DNA from: Lumbricus rubellus
Lineage: Eukaryota > Annelida > Clitellata > Crassiclitellata > Lumbricidae
DNA: 64,000 bases
Reading direction: 5' to 3'
Assembly: GCA_945859605.1 (NCBI GenBank)
Contig: OX243821.1
Location: 17,119,509-17,183,508 of the forward strand
A program made the position numbers and the translations under genes. The notes beneath the pieces were generated by a model that did not search any database, was not told where the DNA came from, and saw only the letters and a program-made list of their open reading frames with translations. Each line of letters begins with the position of its first letter. Within the stretch, counting starts at the first letter, position 1. This document shows, piece after piece, positions 1 to 8,487 of this stretch.

Positions 1-1
1 A

Positions 2-2083
2 TTTAGAGGTGCCGCTCACAACCTTTGTAATCTGAAATACAAAGTCCCCAAGTTCTTCCCTGTCATATTTCACAATTTGACAGGTTATGACAGCCATTTA
101 TTTATCAAGAAATTACGAGGTGAACATGGTGAGAAAATCAAATGCATTCCCTGCAACGAAGAAAAGTATATCTCATTCAGCAGAGAGGTCGTCGTCGATA
201 AGTTTGTAGACGCAGATGGAAAAGAGAGAGAAGTCAAGCGCGAATTACGTTTTATCGATAGTTTTAGATTCATGCCCTCGAGTCTCGACGCGTTATCGAA
301 AAATCTTCAGAAAGATCAGTGCAAGAATTTAGGGAAATTTTTTGATGGTGAGAAGTTGGATCTTTTACTGAGAAAAGGCGTTTACCCGTACGATTACGTC
401 GACGGTGTTGAAAGATTAAACGAAACCGAATTGCCGCCAAAGCATAGCTTCTATTCAAAACTAACCGATTCGGGCATCAGCGAAAAAGATTACGCGCACG
501 CGAAAACGGTATGGGACAAATTTGAATGCAAAACATTACGTCAATATCACGACTTGTACAATTTATCGGATGTTCTATTATTAGCGGATGTGTTCGAAAA
601 CTTCAGAGACGTCTGTATGAAGCACTACAACCTAGATCCTGCGTGGTACTACACTAGCCCAGGACTTGCGTGGGATGCGGCGTTGAAGACGACTGGTGTA
701 GAGTTGGAGTTGTTGAGTGACTACGATATGTTACTGATGATCAAGCAGGGAATACGAGGAGGTGTCAGCACGATTTCCCATCGATACGCGAAAGCGAACA
801 ACGAGTACATGGGAGAAGCTTTCAATCCCACCCAACATTCAGTATTCATTCCATACTTGGACGCGAACAACTTGTATGGATGGGCGATGAGCGAGCCGCT
901 ACCGACTCATGGGTTTGAATGGATGAACGATGACGAATTGAATGATTGGAGAAACATTAGCGAACGAGATGGAGTGGGATGTGTGTTGGAAGTCGACTTA
1001 GAATATCCAAAAGAATTGCACGACCTGCATAATGATTATCCACTAGCTCCAGAGAGTGTAAAACCTGTGGGATCAGATGTAGCGAAACTCATTCCAAACT
1101 TGAATGACAAAGTAAAGTACGTCCTTCATTACGGAAATTTAAAATTGTATGAAAGTCTCGGATTGAAAATCGTAAAAATACACCGAGGAATAAAATTCGT
1201 GGAAAGTGCCTGGCTGAAAAAGTATATCGATCTGAATACTAACCTGAGAACGAAAGCTACGAATGATTTTGAAAAAGACTTTTTCAAGCTGATGAACAAT
1301 AGCGTTTTCGGAAAAACAATGGAAGCTATCGAGAATCGGGTTGACATACGATTGGTGAGTGATGAGAAGGAAGCCATCAAGCTAGCCGCGAAAACTAATT
1401 ACGACAGACGAACGATTTTCGATGAAAACCTCATCGCCGTTCACATGAAAAAGACCAAGTTGTTTTACAACAAGCCGATATATCTAGGGATGTGTATACT
1501 AGACACCAGTAAGACGCTCATGTATGATTTTCATTATAATTACATCAAGGCCAAGTACGGAGATAGGGCCAAGCTATTATTCACCGATACCGATTCTTTG
1601 GCGTATGAAATTAAAACGGAAGACTTCTACAAAGATATTTCCCCCGACGTCCAAAGTATGTTCGATACTTCAGACTATCCGAGAGATCACCCATCCGGCA
1701 TAGAAACGGGTGTAAATAAAAAAGTGGTTGGTACGTTCAAAGACGAGGCCGCGGGAAAACAGATTGAAGAATTTGTCGGGCTGCGATCCAAGTTGTACTC
1801 TTACAAAATGGCGGGTGAAGACTACAAGAAATGTAAAGGTGTGAAAAAGAACGTCGTCAAGAAATCAATCACTCACGCAGATTACAAAGACTGCGTGTTT
1901 ACGAAAAGACAACAGTCGAGAGCGATGAACGTCATTCGATCCTATCGCCATGAAATTTACACCGAAGAAGTAAATAAAATAGCTCTCTCAGCAAACGACG
2001 ACAAAAGAGTAATAATGGACGACGGGATCCACACCCTAGCCTACGGACACTACACGCTGAAAACTAAACAAAATAAAGAATAA
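2..2083 (+). CDS. Protein-primed DNA polymerase B, 5'-truncated by the window
   Basis: Replicative polymerase of the element, expected to start synthesis from a terminal protein. The frame is open from base 2, so the N-terminal part is missing; 693 residues are present. Counting from base 2: an Exo II-type motif HNLTGYD (24-30), an Exo III-like YNLSDVLLLADVF, motif A DANNLYGWAM (from about 287), motif B KLMNNSVFGKT (429-439), motif C TDTDS (528-532) and a late KLYSYK. These are the signatures of protein-primed PolB in Polintons and adenoviruses. No internal stop or frameshift is seen, so this part looks intact. The next gene starts 17 nt after the stop. Confidence 0.93.
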   Translation, partial: FRGAAHNLCNLKYKVPKFFPVIFHNLTGYDSHLFIKKLRGEHGEKIKCIPCNEEKYISFSREVVVDKFVDADGKEREVKRELRFIDSFRFMPSSLDALSKNLQKDQCKNLGKFFDGEKLDLLLRKGVYPYDYVDGVERLNETELPPKHSFYSKLTDSGISEKDYAHAKTVWDKFECKTLRQYHDLYNLSDVLLLADVFENFRDVCMKHYNLDPAWYYTSPGLAWDAALKTTGVELELLSDYDMLLMIKQGIRGGVSTISHRYAKANNEYMGEAFNPTQHSVFIPYLDANNLYGWAMSEPLPTHGFEWMNDDELNDWRNISERDGVGCVLEVDLEYPKELHDLHNDYPLAPESVKPVGSDVAKLIPNLNDKVKYVLHYGNLKLYESLGLKIVKIHRGIKFVESAWLKKYIDLNTNLRTKATNDFEKDFFKLMNNSVFGKTMEAIENRVDIRLVSDEKEAIKLAAKTNYDRRTIFDENLIAVHMKKTKLFYNKPIYLGMCILDTSKTLMYDFHYNYIKAKYGDRAKLLFTDTDSLAYEIKTEDFYKDISPDVQSMFDTSDYPRDHPSGIETGVNKKVVGTFKDEAAGKQIEEFVGLRSKLYSYKMAGEDYKKCKGVKKNVVKKSITHADYKDCVFTKRQQSRAMNVIRSYRHEIYTEEVNKIALSANDDKRVIMDDGIHTLAYGHYTLKTKQNKE

Positions 2084-2099
2084 TTTACACTAATATAAA

Positions 2100-2429
2100 A
2101 TGGATGCGGCAAAAAAAGTGTGTTCTAAATGCAAAATAGAAAAAAGCTTGGATGAATTTCACAAAGATAACTCACAGAAGAGCGGGTATTACCCCAGCTG
2201 TAAAATTTGTAAAAATGCCAAAGTGAAAGAGCTTGCGCACAAATACGCAAGACAGGAAATTAGGGAGACAAAAGACACAAAAGTTTGCAGTCGGTGTAAG
2301 GTAAATCAGAACATATCGGAATACGTCAACAATCGATTTCAAAAAGATGGAAAGGCGAATGAATGCAAAAAATGTAGACATGAATATTATCTCGCCTGCG
2401 TAGAAGCTCGAAAGCTCATTAGTTTGTGA
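2100..2429 (+). CDS. Small protein with two tandem zinc-ribbon-like units
   Basis: A 109-residue basic protein of unknown role. It has two similar halves, each with a CxxC pair, a spacer of about 20 residues and a second CxxC pair: CSKC...CKIC near the start and CSRC...CKKC in the second half. This resembles the zinc-binding cores of phage and virus HNH-type or zinc-ribbon proteins, but no nuclease catalytic residues are evident. It follows PolB closely and its ATG is preceded by TATAAA, giving the TAAAATG signal seen across this element. A DNA-binding or regulatory role is an inference. Confidence 0.75.
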   Translation: MDAAKKVCSKCKIEKSLDEFHKDNSQKSGYYPSCKICKNAKVKELAHKYARQEIRETKDTKVCSRCKVNQNISEYVNNRFQKDGKANECKKCRHEYYLACVEARKLISL

Positions 2430-2451
2430 AACATCTAGATGAAATATTAAA

Positions 2452-2886
2452 ATGAGCTATACAACTGTGAAAAACATAAATGTCGAAGGCGTAGTCCTCC
2501 CGAATCATCCGTTGACGAATTTTGAGCTACTAGATGCCGCGAAAAAGCTCAATATCCCTAATTTCCGGGGAGTATTTCTCAGAGACGAGCTGCCGAAGAA
2601 ACCTGGCCGGACTGAATGCGGGATATTGAATCTAGACGATTCTAATGGAACCGGCTCGCACTGGGTCGCTTTTTCAAAAAACGGCAAGGACAAAATATAT
2701 TTCGACAGCTATGGCCTGCCCCCTCCTACAGAACTGGTAAAGTATTTACAGAGTCCCGTGTACTACAATAGCGAGCGCGTGCAGCCCGACAACGAAGTGT
2801 TTTGTGGTCATCTATGCCTGCACGTCCTGAAAAAAACATGCAAAGATGGAGTGAGTTTTCAAGAAGTTATAAACAGCCTGCATTGA
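2452..2886 (+). CDS. Adenain-like cysteine protease (peptidase C5 type)
   Basis: Maturation protease expected to cleave capsid precursors. The 144-residue protein shows the adenain order of catalytic residues: His70 in GSHWVAF, Asp85 in YFDSYG (Glu or Asp in the family), Gln111 (oxyanion hole) and Cys118 in FCGHLC. It is shorter than adenovirus protease (about 200 residues), as Polinton proteases often are. The start ATG follows ATTAAA (TAAAATG signal). It sits between the zinc-ribbon gene and the fibre genes on the same strand. Family assignment is firm; substrates are inferred from other Polintons and adenoviruses. Confidence 0.9.
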   Translation: MSYTTVKNINVEGVVLPNHPLTNFELLDAAKKLNIPNFRGVFLRDELPKKPGRTECGILNLDDSNGTGSHWVAFSKNGKDKIYFDSYGLPPPTELVKYLQSPVYYNSERVQPDNEVFCGHLCLHVLKKTCKDGVSFQEVINSLH

Positions 2887-2910
2887 AAAAGATATATTCA
2901 GATGTAAAAA

Positions 2911-3660
2911 ATGCCTGTTGATAAATTTGGACATACAGATTCGGGATCTACGCAAAGAGTAATTGCCGGGGGAGTTACTGAAAGTCAAGTAAATAGTACT
3001 TTTCTACGGCTGGATGGAGCAAACCCGGCGACTGGAGATCTAAATATGAGTGGTCATACTATTAGAGGTCTGCCTACAACGAATACAGCGAATACAGCGA
3101 ATACTCTGGAAGCGGGGATAGACGAGGCTGTGAGTCGGGGGCAAGTAATAGATTTACTGTGGAATCACGATGACGTCCCGACCGACAGTAATCATTTGAC
3201 GAATAAGAAATACGTCGATGAACAACTTACTTCGAAAGTGGCGGCGGTGGTAGGGCTCGCGGTTAGCGCTTACAGTTCAACTCAACAGGCTATACTCGTT
3301 AGAACTCACACTGCAGTTACTTTTGATGTAATAAGATGTGGCACCGCAAGACACGGTATTGAACAGGGCATCGGAACGACTTCTTTCTTCCCCAGTAAAG
3401 CCGGGTACTATATCGTTTCGGTGTACATAGAATTTTGTAACAATAATGCTTCCGCGTATGGCACCGTCCACCTGTATAAAAATGGGGCGTCGTACATGCA
3501 GATTGCAGGCGGAGGGAGTACGAAAGGTTCGCACAACCATTCAATCGGTAGTAACATAGTTTTTCTAGACGAGTTCGATTACGTCAACATACACGCCTTT
3601 TCATCCATCGCTACGAACATTTTGTGTAGGGACTTTTCGGCGGCATTCTTACGACCCTAA
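2911..3660 (+). CDS. Fibre-like attachment protein 1 with C1q/TNF-like head
   Basis: A 249-residue protein with three parts. Residues 1-17 (MPVDKFGHTDSGSTQRV) are nearly identical to the start of the next gene and may be the peptide that docks on the penton. Residues about 25-115 include a FLRLDGANPATGDLNMSGH stretch like phage tail-fibre shafts, and a short TANTANT repeat. Residues about 118-249 form a C1q/TNF-like beta-sandwich, with a GTTSFFPSKAGYYIVSV motif and a C-terminal FSAAFLRP. By analogy with adenovirus fibre it would form a trimeric host-binding spike. Role and oligomer state are inferences. Confidence 0.75.
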   Translation: MPVDKFGHTDSGSTQRVIAGGVTESQVNSTFLRLDGANPATGDLNMSGHTIRGLPTTNTANTANTLEAGIDEAVSRGQVIDLLWNHDDVPTDSNHLTNKKYVDEQLTSKVAAVVGLAVSAYSSTQQAILVRTHTAVTFDVIRCGTARHGIEQGIGTTSFFPSKAGYYIVSVYIEFCNNNASAYGTVHLYKNGASYMQIAGGGSTKGSHNHSIGSNIVFLDEFDYVNIHAFSSIATNILCRDFSAAFLRP

Positions 3661-3682
3661 TTAATAAATTATTATATTCAAA

Positions 3683-4600
3683 ATGCCTGTTGATAAATTT
3701 GGACATACAGATTCAGGATCTACTCAAAGAGTAGTTGCAGGGGGCGTTACGCTGTCCCAAGTAAATAGTACTTTTCTAAGGGTAGATGGAGCAAATCCGG
3801 CGACTGGGAATCTAAATATGAATGGCCATCATCTCGTAGGGTTACCGACTGATTACCCTTTTACGGGTAACGGGGGTGACGCTATTAGTTCAGCCCAGGC
3901 TATCGCCCTAGTCGCCGATAAAATCACTAATAGCGTCGAGCCTGCCGGTATTAGAGATTACGTTTCGGGTATGAGGGTATCTCCGGGCAATCTAGTGAGA
4001 AATACGACGAGCGGTATTATATATAGGTTCGAAGGAACGGCTGGAGCTATAACAGCGGCACCAGCATTGTCCCCGAATTGGCGACCTACAACCGGACCGG
4101 CTATTTGTGTGTTGAGAGAGGGTGAAGGGGGAGCATCCGCAATCGTAAGTGGTGGTGGCGGATTCTCGGGCACATACGCAACGCATGGTGGAGCATTCTC
4201 AGGCGCATATGTAATGCACCATCAATTAACGGCCGCTGCTATCAATACGGATTCGGCGTATACGACGTCCTTGGGCTTAATAACTATTCCTCGTACGGGC
4301 GTATATCGACTTGGCGGATTCGCGAATTTCTTGATAGGAAATGACAGTCCGGGCGAAAAAATAATCAGGGTTGCGTATGTCAAAGACGAGATACATAATA
4401 ACGAACTTTTTGAATACACGGTGGGCGAGCAAACAGCTGACATCAGAATATCGCTCGTATTACCAACCGTCGCCATATTTTTCAACGCCAACGATAAGCT
4501 CGGTATGAAGGTATATTCCGTCTTATCCGGAAACACTCCAACAGCCGGTCGCCTTCTTCTCAGAGCCGGAGCCGGATTGCAGGTCGAGTTTTTGTACTGA
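3683..4600 (+). CDS. Fibre-like attachment protein 2 with C1q/TNF-like head
   Basis: Tandem paralogue of the preceding gene, 305 residues, starting 23 nt after it. The first about 50 residues are almost the same (MPVDKFGHTDSGSTQRVVAG and the FLRVDGANPATGNLNMNGH shaft motif), then it diverges. The middle holds Gly-rich repeats (GGGGFSGTYATHGGAFSGAY) and the last about 130 residues form a second, different C1q/TNF-like head (GLITIPRTGVYRLGGFANF; ends LQVEFLY). Conserved tail with divergent heads is what two alternative receptor-binding spikes would look like. The ATG is preceded by TTCAAA, slightly off the usual TAAAATG signal. Confidence 0.72.
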   Translation: MPVDKFGHTDSGSTQRVVAGGVTLSQVNSTFLRVDGANPATGNLNMNGHHLVGLPTDYPFTGNGGDAISSAQAIALVADKITNSVEPAGIRDYVSGMRVSPGNLVRNTTSGIIYRFEGTAGAITAAPALSPNWRPTTGPAICVLREGEGGASAIVSGGGGFSGTYATHGGAFSGAYVMHHQLTAAAINTDSAYTTSLGLITIPRTGVYRLGGFANFLIGNDSPGEKIIRVAYVKDEIHNNELFEYTVGEQTADIRISLVLPTVAIFFNANDKLGMKVYSVLSGNTPTAGRLLLRAGAGLQVEFLY

Positions 4601-4608
4601 GCAACCGT

Positions 4609-4644
4609 AGATACCTATCGTTCATATACGTACGATAGGTATCT
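4609..4644. terminator. Hairpin between convergent late genes
   Basis: A perfect 13-bp inverted repeat (AGATACCTATCGT at 4609-4621 and its complement at 4632-4644) around a 10-nt loop, just 8 nt after the fibre 2 stop and 41 nt from the major capsid gene stop on the opposite strand. Its place at the meeting point of two convergent gene blocks suggests a shared transcript-end or RNA-stability structure. Function is inferred from position only. Confidence 0.55.
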
Positions 4645-4685
4645 GTAAGTCTCATTATTCTTCATCGCCCATTCTATCATGAACT

Positions 4686-5993
4686 TCAATATACCACACT
4701 CATTTTCTGTCCATCCGATTGAAACCTCAGTAACTTGTCTGAAATCACCACTGCGTACGCTTCCGTATTAGCCGGCGGCGCTGTATTGAACGTGCCTTTG
4801 ATCTGAATATCGACCACCGATGACTTCAGACGCTCGGATTGCTTGCTCACGTCAAACACCATAATCGGAAACAGATCTTTGAAGTCCGAGGGTGTGATAT
4901 TGCATTGTGTCATTAGTTCGTCCATTCCATAGTATTTTTCACTGAACGCGGCTGCTGCTCGGTACGCCCGCGAGAATTGCTGATTCGGAAATGATAGATT
5001 ATAGTCGACAACTGGGTATCGGTCCTGGTTCATCATCACGAACATGTTCTTCAGATCGCAATGATTGAAAACTGATGGATTTTGTTCTTGATCGCCGCTT
5101 TTGTCGGTTTGAAAACCCAAGATGATGTACCTGGGCTTCTCAGGTAGTGTCTTCACGCTAAGTCTCCAGCTAAAATTAGTCGACTGTGCGACGGAGGTGG
5201 TATCGCATTGACGGGCTCTGTACGCAACTGGCAACGACGCTTTCGATTCGATCGTTTTGTACAATTGCATCTTCTCCATATCCGCGGGAATAACGTGTGG
5301 CATGAACCACGAGATTTTGTCCAGCCTAACTTTCCCTGCGGCCACTGCGGCCACTACGCCCGCGGCGGCTGATCTAAAAATTGCGTCATCATCGGCTTTA
5401 CGAACAAGTGTTAGCGTATGTTTCACACCAAAAACAACCTTGTCGTAATCATCGCAAAATCCGAAAATATGCTTCAATGGAACTACAAAGCTGAAAGTAC
5501 CTTTGGCATTTGGTTTTTGAATTATATACGACTGTCTCACGGCGAAACCCTGATTATCCGCGATAACTGCCGTCGCTCCGCTGTCCTTGTACCACAACTG
5601 ATTCAGACCTTGAGCTAGTTGAAAATCATTCGGGTATTTGAGTAATCCGAGCATCGTCGTTGCTTGACCTGGGTGAAATATCGATTCAATTTTCTGATTC
5701 GACAGTGAATACGAAATTTGGCTGAAAAGATGCATGAGCCCATTATTCGTAAGAGTTGCCCCATCGGCATTGGCGTAGAAGGTGTTGTCTGCCTTCGTCA
5801 ATCTGCCCTCGAACAGCAGGTAAGATTCTGCCGGATGACAAAATAGATCTTGAAGTTCGATGTTTATTCTAATCTCGCCGGAGGTGTTTAGATTCGCCCC
5901 CGATATCGGCTCATACTCGTACCATTCGTAGCGTTCGACGCTTTCATCGCTCAATGGTTGTTCGGTAAATCTCAGAATATCAGATGATTGCAT
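4686..5993 (-). CDS. Major capsid protein, double jelly-roll (hexon-like)
   Basis: A 435-residue protein and the largest structural gene of the element. Motifs such as YEWYEYEP near the start, NNGLMHLFSQISYSLSN and HPGQATTMLGLLKYPNDF (about residues 85-125) match the Polinton/adintovirus hexon family as I know it. It is expected to form pseudo-hexameric double jelly-roll capsomers. It heads the minus-strand morphogenesis block (capsid, core, penton, ATPase), and its ATG follows GTAAAA. No break is visible. Assignment rests on family memory and gene order; a structure prediction would confirm the two jelly rolls. Confidence 0.78.
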   Translation of the reverse strand: MQSSDILRFTEQPLSDESVERYEWYEYEPISGANLNTSGEIRINIELQDLFCHPAESYLLFEGRLTKADNTFYANADGATLTNNGLMHLFSQISYSLSNQKIESIFHPGQATTMLGLLKYPNDFQLAQGLNQLWYKDSGATAVIADNQGFAVRQSYIIQKPNAKGTFSFVVPLKHIFGFCDDYDKVVFGVKHTLTLVRKADDDAIFRSAAAGVVAAVAAGKVRLDKISWFMPHVIPADMEKMQLYKTIESKASLPVAYRARQCDTTSVAQSTNFSWRLSVKTLPEKPRYIILGFQTDKSGDQEQNPSVFNHCDLKNMFVMMNQDRYPVVDYNLSFPNQQFSRAYRAAAAFSEKYYGMDELMTQCNITPSDFKDLFPIMVFDVSKQSERLKSSVVDIQIKGTFNTAPPANTEAYAVVISDKLLRFQSDGQKMSVVY

Positions 5994-6027
5994 TTTTACT
6001 ACTTTTTATTACGCGATAATATATTTT

Positions 6028-6486
6028 TTACGCGACCTTCATTCCGGCGCCGTTTAGCGAGCGTACTAAATCTTGTATCGACATGGCGCCGTTCTTCTTC
6101 AGACCATCCCCCATCAACAGATTATTAATATTCGGGATATTCGAGATCGACCCTACGCTACCGACGCCACTCAGCCGCTCTAAAATTTGTCTAGTTTCTG
6201 GCGTAACAGCCTGTTTCTGAGGAGTAGGAGCAGGAGTAAACAGTTTGACCACTGCTTTGTCCACTAATCGTTTGCCGGCGTCGATTGCGGTTGTTTTCCC
6301 AACATCGATGGCCTTTTTCCCAATTTCTTTCGCCACGTCTTTACTCGCGCTGAGAGCGGTCGTTGCTAATTGTTTGGCGGCGTTCGACGTTACTAGTCGT
6401 TTGAAAAATCCCGAAATTGTATCGAATATTCCCGATCCGCCGATAACGTATTGTTTCCTATACCTCCTTCTATTAATGACTTGCAT
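6028..6486 (-). CDS. Basic core-like protein next to the capsid gene
   Basis: A 152-residue protein with an Arg-rich start (NRRRYRKQYV), a Gly-rich GGSGIFDTISGFF segment and an Ala/Lys-rich amphipathic middle, ending in a GMKV tail. Size, charge and the place directly upstream of the capsid gene resemble Polinton/adintovirus minor virion proteins of the adenovirus pVI/pX kind, which bind DNA or membranes. The start ATG has a perfect TAAAATG. No enzymatic motif is seen; the role is inferred. Confidence 0.6.
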   Translation of the reverse strand: MQVINRRRYRKQYVIGGSGIFDTISGFFKRLVTSNAAKQLATTALSASKDVAKEIGKKAIDVGKTTAIDAGKRLVDKAVVKLFTPAPTPQKQAVTPETRQILERLSGVGSVGSISNIPNINNLLMGDGLKKNGAMSIQDLVRSLNGAGMKVA

Positions 6487-6487
6487 T

Positions 6488-7342
6488 TTACAATGTCATC
6501 ATTATATTTTTGTAAGCATCATTACTCAGCACTCCCTGCCTCAATAACGCGTCGCACATCGCCACGATCTCGTTTCTCACACCGGTATTGCCTGCTTTGA
6601 AGCTTTGAAATCTCAGCTCTAGCTGTTTCGCTAACACGTTTGGATCTTCGGAAATAACAATTACACCACCCACGCCTTTACCCACCGCATTACGAGTCCT
6701 CTTTTCCCATATCGGCTTGATAATTTCTCTATATTTGACGCTCGAAGATGCTTTCGGTTTGTTGGGATTTTTTGGCTGTCTGATAGCATCCGACGCGAGT
6801 AGAATCTCGGCGTAATCGTCTCTATCATTATTATCGTATATCGACGTGTTCGGCTGTTTCATCGTCAACAACTCCCAAAGCCCCGGTGTTCCGCTATACG
6901 TCTTATTTCCAACCGTCACATCGTCTCCTTGAATAAAAATCGGAGTGTCGCCGATGTAGAATTGACTATTTTTTGATCGTATTCCGAACGTCGTGTCTAC
7001 GATTTTTCTATCGGAGGCGTATTGATGAAGGTACTTGGTGGCTACATCACCTAACTCTAAAGTTCTAATATCCTCAGTCGGATCGTCGCTATACGCTTCT
7101 ATCGAGGGATACTGAGGAAATTGAATCTTCAACGAAGCGGGTAGCGTCTGTAGTGCGTTTGTAGTAGCTATCGAGTTTTCTTTGATGGCGGATAGTAAGA
7201 CATTCTGCTCTTTGGAAATTGCGGATTGCGAATCGACGATAGGCTTGTACAGCTTGGTTAGTTCTTGTTGCAGCCCCGAATCCCCCAATCTCTCCGATAA
7301 AAAGTTTTGTTGAATATTCTTCTTGGACTTCAGAAACTTCAA
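6488..7342 (-). CDS. DUF8207-like virion protein without an AUG start
   Basis: A 284-residue frame with the family-like segments FYIGDTPIFIQGDD and YSGTPGLWELLT (about residues 125-160), which I associate with DUF8207 proteins found beside Polinton capsid genes. It lies 1 nt from the next gene. The first plausible codon is TTG at 7342; the in-frame stop upstream is about 30 nt away with no ATG between, and the first internal Met is far inside. The frame is -1 relative to the upstream membrane-protein gene, with which it overlaps slightly. Loss of the ATG, non-AUG initiation or coupling to the upstream gene are all possible. Confidence 0.6.
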   Translation of the reverse strand: MKFLKSKKNIQQNFLSERLGDSGLQQELTKLYKPIVDSQSAISKEQNVLLSAIKENSIATTNALQTLPASLKIQFPQYPSIEAYSDDPTEDIRTLELGDVATKYLHQYASDRKIVDTTFGIRSKNSQFYIGDTPIFIQGDDVTVGNKTYSGTPGLWELLTMKQPNTSIYDNNDRDDYAEILLASDAIRQPKNPNKPKASSSVKYREIIKPIWEKRTRNAVGKGVGGVIVISEDPNVLAKQLELRFQSFKAGNTGVRNEIVAMCDALLRQGVLSNDAYKNIMMTL

Positions 7343-7344
7343 GT

Positions 7345-8043
7345 CTACATGATTTCGTACATGTTCACGTTAGTCGTCTTTTTCACAGATTCGGTATTTT
7401 TCTCAAACATGCTTTGAAAGGACTGCCTGACTTCCTCTCTTCCCCGATCGATGAGTGATTGTTTCGTTTCCTCATCCATCGCGGCTGCCGCAACTTTCGA
7501 CTTACTTTTGATTTCTTCTTTCATGCCATTGAATTTTTCAATCTCGCTTAGAATCAGAGAATATTCCTCGTCTGAAATGTGATCATCCACGAGTGCTTTT
7601 GAAATATGGTCGCTGATCGTGTTGAGCTTCGCATCAGCTAGCGTTTTGATCTTTTCATGCTTCTCCGCCTTCAGGGCGAGCTTTTTACAGATTCGACTGC
7701 CAATTATACTCAATAGCCCCGCACCTAGCGCTGTCCCTTCCATAGCAATAGCGATGGGGGTTGCAATTATGGTGGCTAGTACACCGATTCCCGAAATTCC
7801 GAGCCCCATCGTGATCGCCATGAGGACGTTGTCTACTACGCCGATTACGCTCACACTTCTATGGTACTTTTTACTCAACGCTGCTCTTTTGTCGCGTTCT
7901 TGCTCGATCTCCTTTTTGATTTCGCTAATCTTCTGAAGTCGATACGTTTGTGCAGACCCCGCGGCTATTTGTATTTCACCTTCCGGCGCGGAGGGTGTTA
8001 TATTTGTTAGGTTTGGATAGAGTTTGATGCCTTCGTATTCCAT
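7345..8043 (-). CDS. Predicted membrane protein conserved in Polintons
   Basis: A 232-residue protein. The start at 8043 (MEYEGIKLYPNL) is preferred over an in-frame start further upstream because it opens the conserved part and follows an A/T-rich leader. A coiled-coil-like charged stretch (EIKKEIEQERDKRAALSKKY) is followed by two hydrophobic helices (GLGISGIGVLATIIATPIAI and a Gly/Ala-rich helix), then a Lys/Glu-rich helical tail with KLNTISDHISKALVDDHISD. Related proteins occur in invertebrate Polintons, and their role is unknown to me; a virion membrane or host-membrane function is possible. Confidence 0.6.
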   Translation of the reverse strand: MEYEGIKLYPNLTNITPSAPEGEIQIAAGSAQTYRLQKISEIKKEIEQERDKRAALSKKYHRSVSVIGVVDNVLMAITMGLGISGIGVLATIIATPIAIAMEGTALGAGLLSIIGSRICKKLALKAEKHEKIKTLADAKLNTISDHISKALVDDHISDEEYSLILSEIEKFNGMKEEIKSKSKVAAAAMDEETKQSLIDRGREEVRQSFQSMFEKNTESVKKTTNVNMYEIM

Positions 8044-8072
8044 TCTTTTATTTATTAGCAATATATATTTTT

Positions 8073-8472
8073 TTACCGTTGATAGTTTACACAGCATAGC
8101 GAATCTCCTTCGTTTATCGTTACCGCCGAATCGGAGTTGTTTTGAATGGAAACTATGATATCATCAATCACATCTTCTGAAATCACCCCGTCTAGTAGGC
8201 TGCATCGTCGTTCTTTGATACTCTGTCTGAGGGAAACGAGACAAAGACCTGCCGCCATTTCTACACCCAGTCCAAGCCTTAGCGTATTTGCCGCCTTTGG
8301 TTGTATCGTGATATCATTTTGCGCAAAAAATCTCCCATCGCAGACCTCCTAGTTGTCTTACTGGGGTGCGAGTAACACCGCTCGTAATCTTCCAAAAGAC
8401 TGAAACGGGCTGCGTTCTAACCTCTACCGGTCTAGTTGGTTTAGTTCCAAATTTGTGTATTGGCCTCGACAT
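8073..8472 (-). pseudogene. dUTPase-like gene split by a frame change
   Basis: Two overlapping minus-strand frames look like one gene. The first starts at ATG 8472, behind a perfect TAAAATG, and stops at 8314-8316. The second is open from about 8348 to the stop at 8073. The second frame has the pattern of trimeric dUTPase-like beta folds: LGLGVEM, a Ser-Leu-Arg-Gln segment, GVISED (compare GVIDxD) and a late NEGDSLCC (compare KGDRIAQ), but catalytic residues look altered. The change of frame falls near the T6/A4 runs at 8317-8331. Natural decay, a sequencing error or a frameshift signal are all possible. Confidence 0.42.
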
Positions 8473-8487
8473 TTTACATATGATAAT

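Noticed and set aside
2911..4600. Bacteriophage contamination suggested by tail-fibre-like motifs
   Set aside because: The genes are embedded among Polinton genes, carry C1q-like heads and share the element's start signal.
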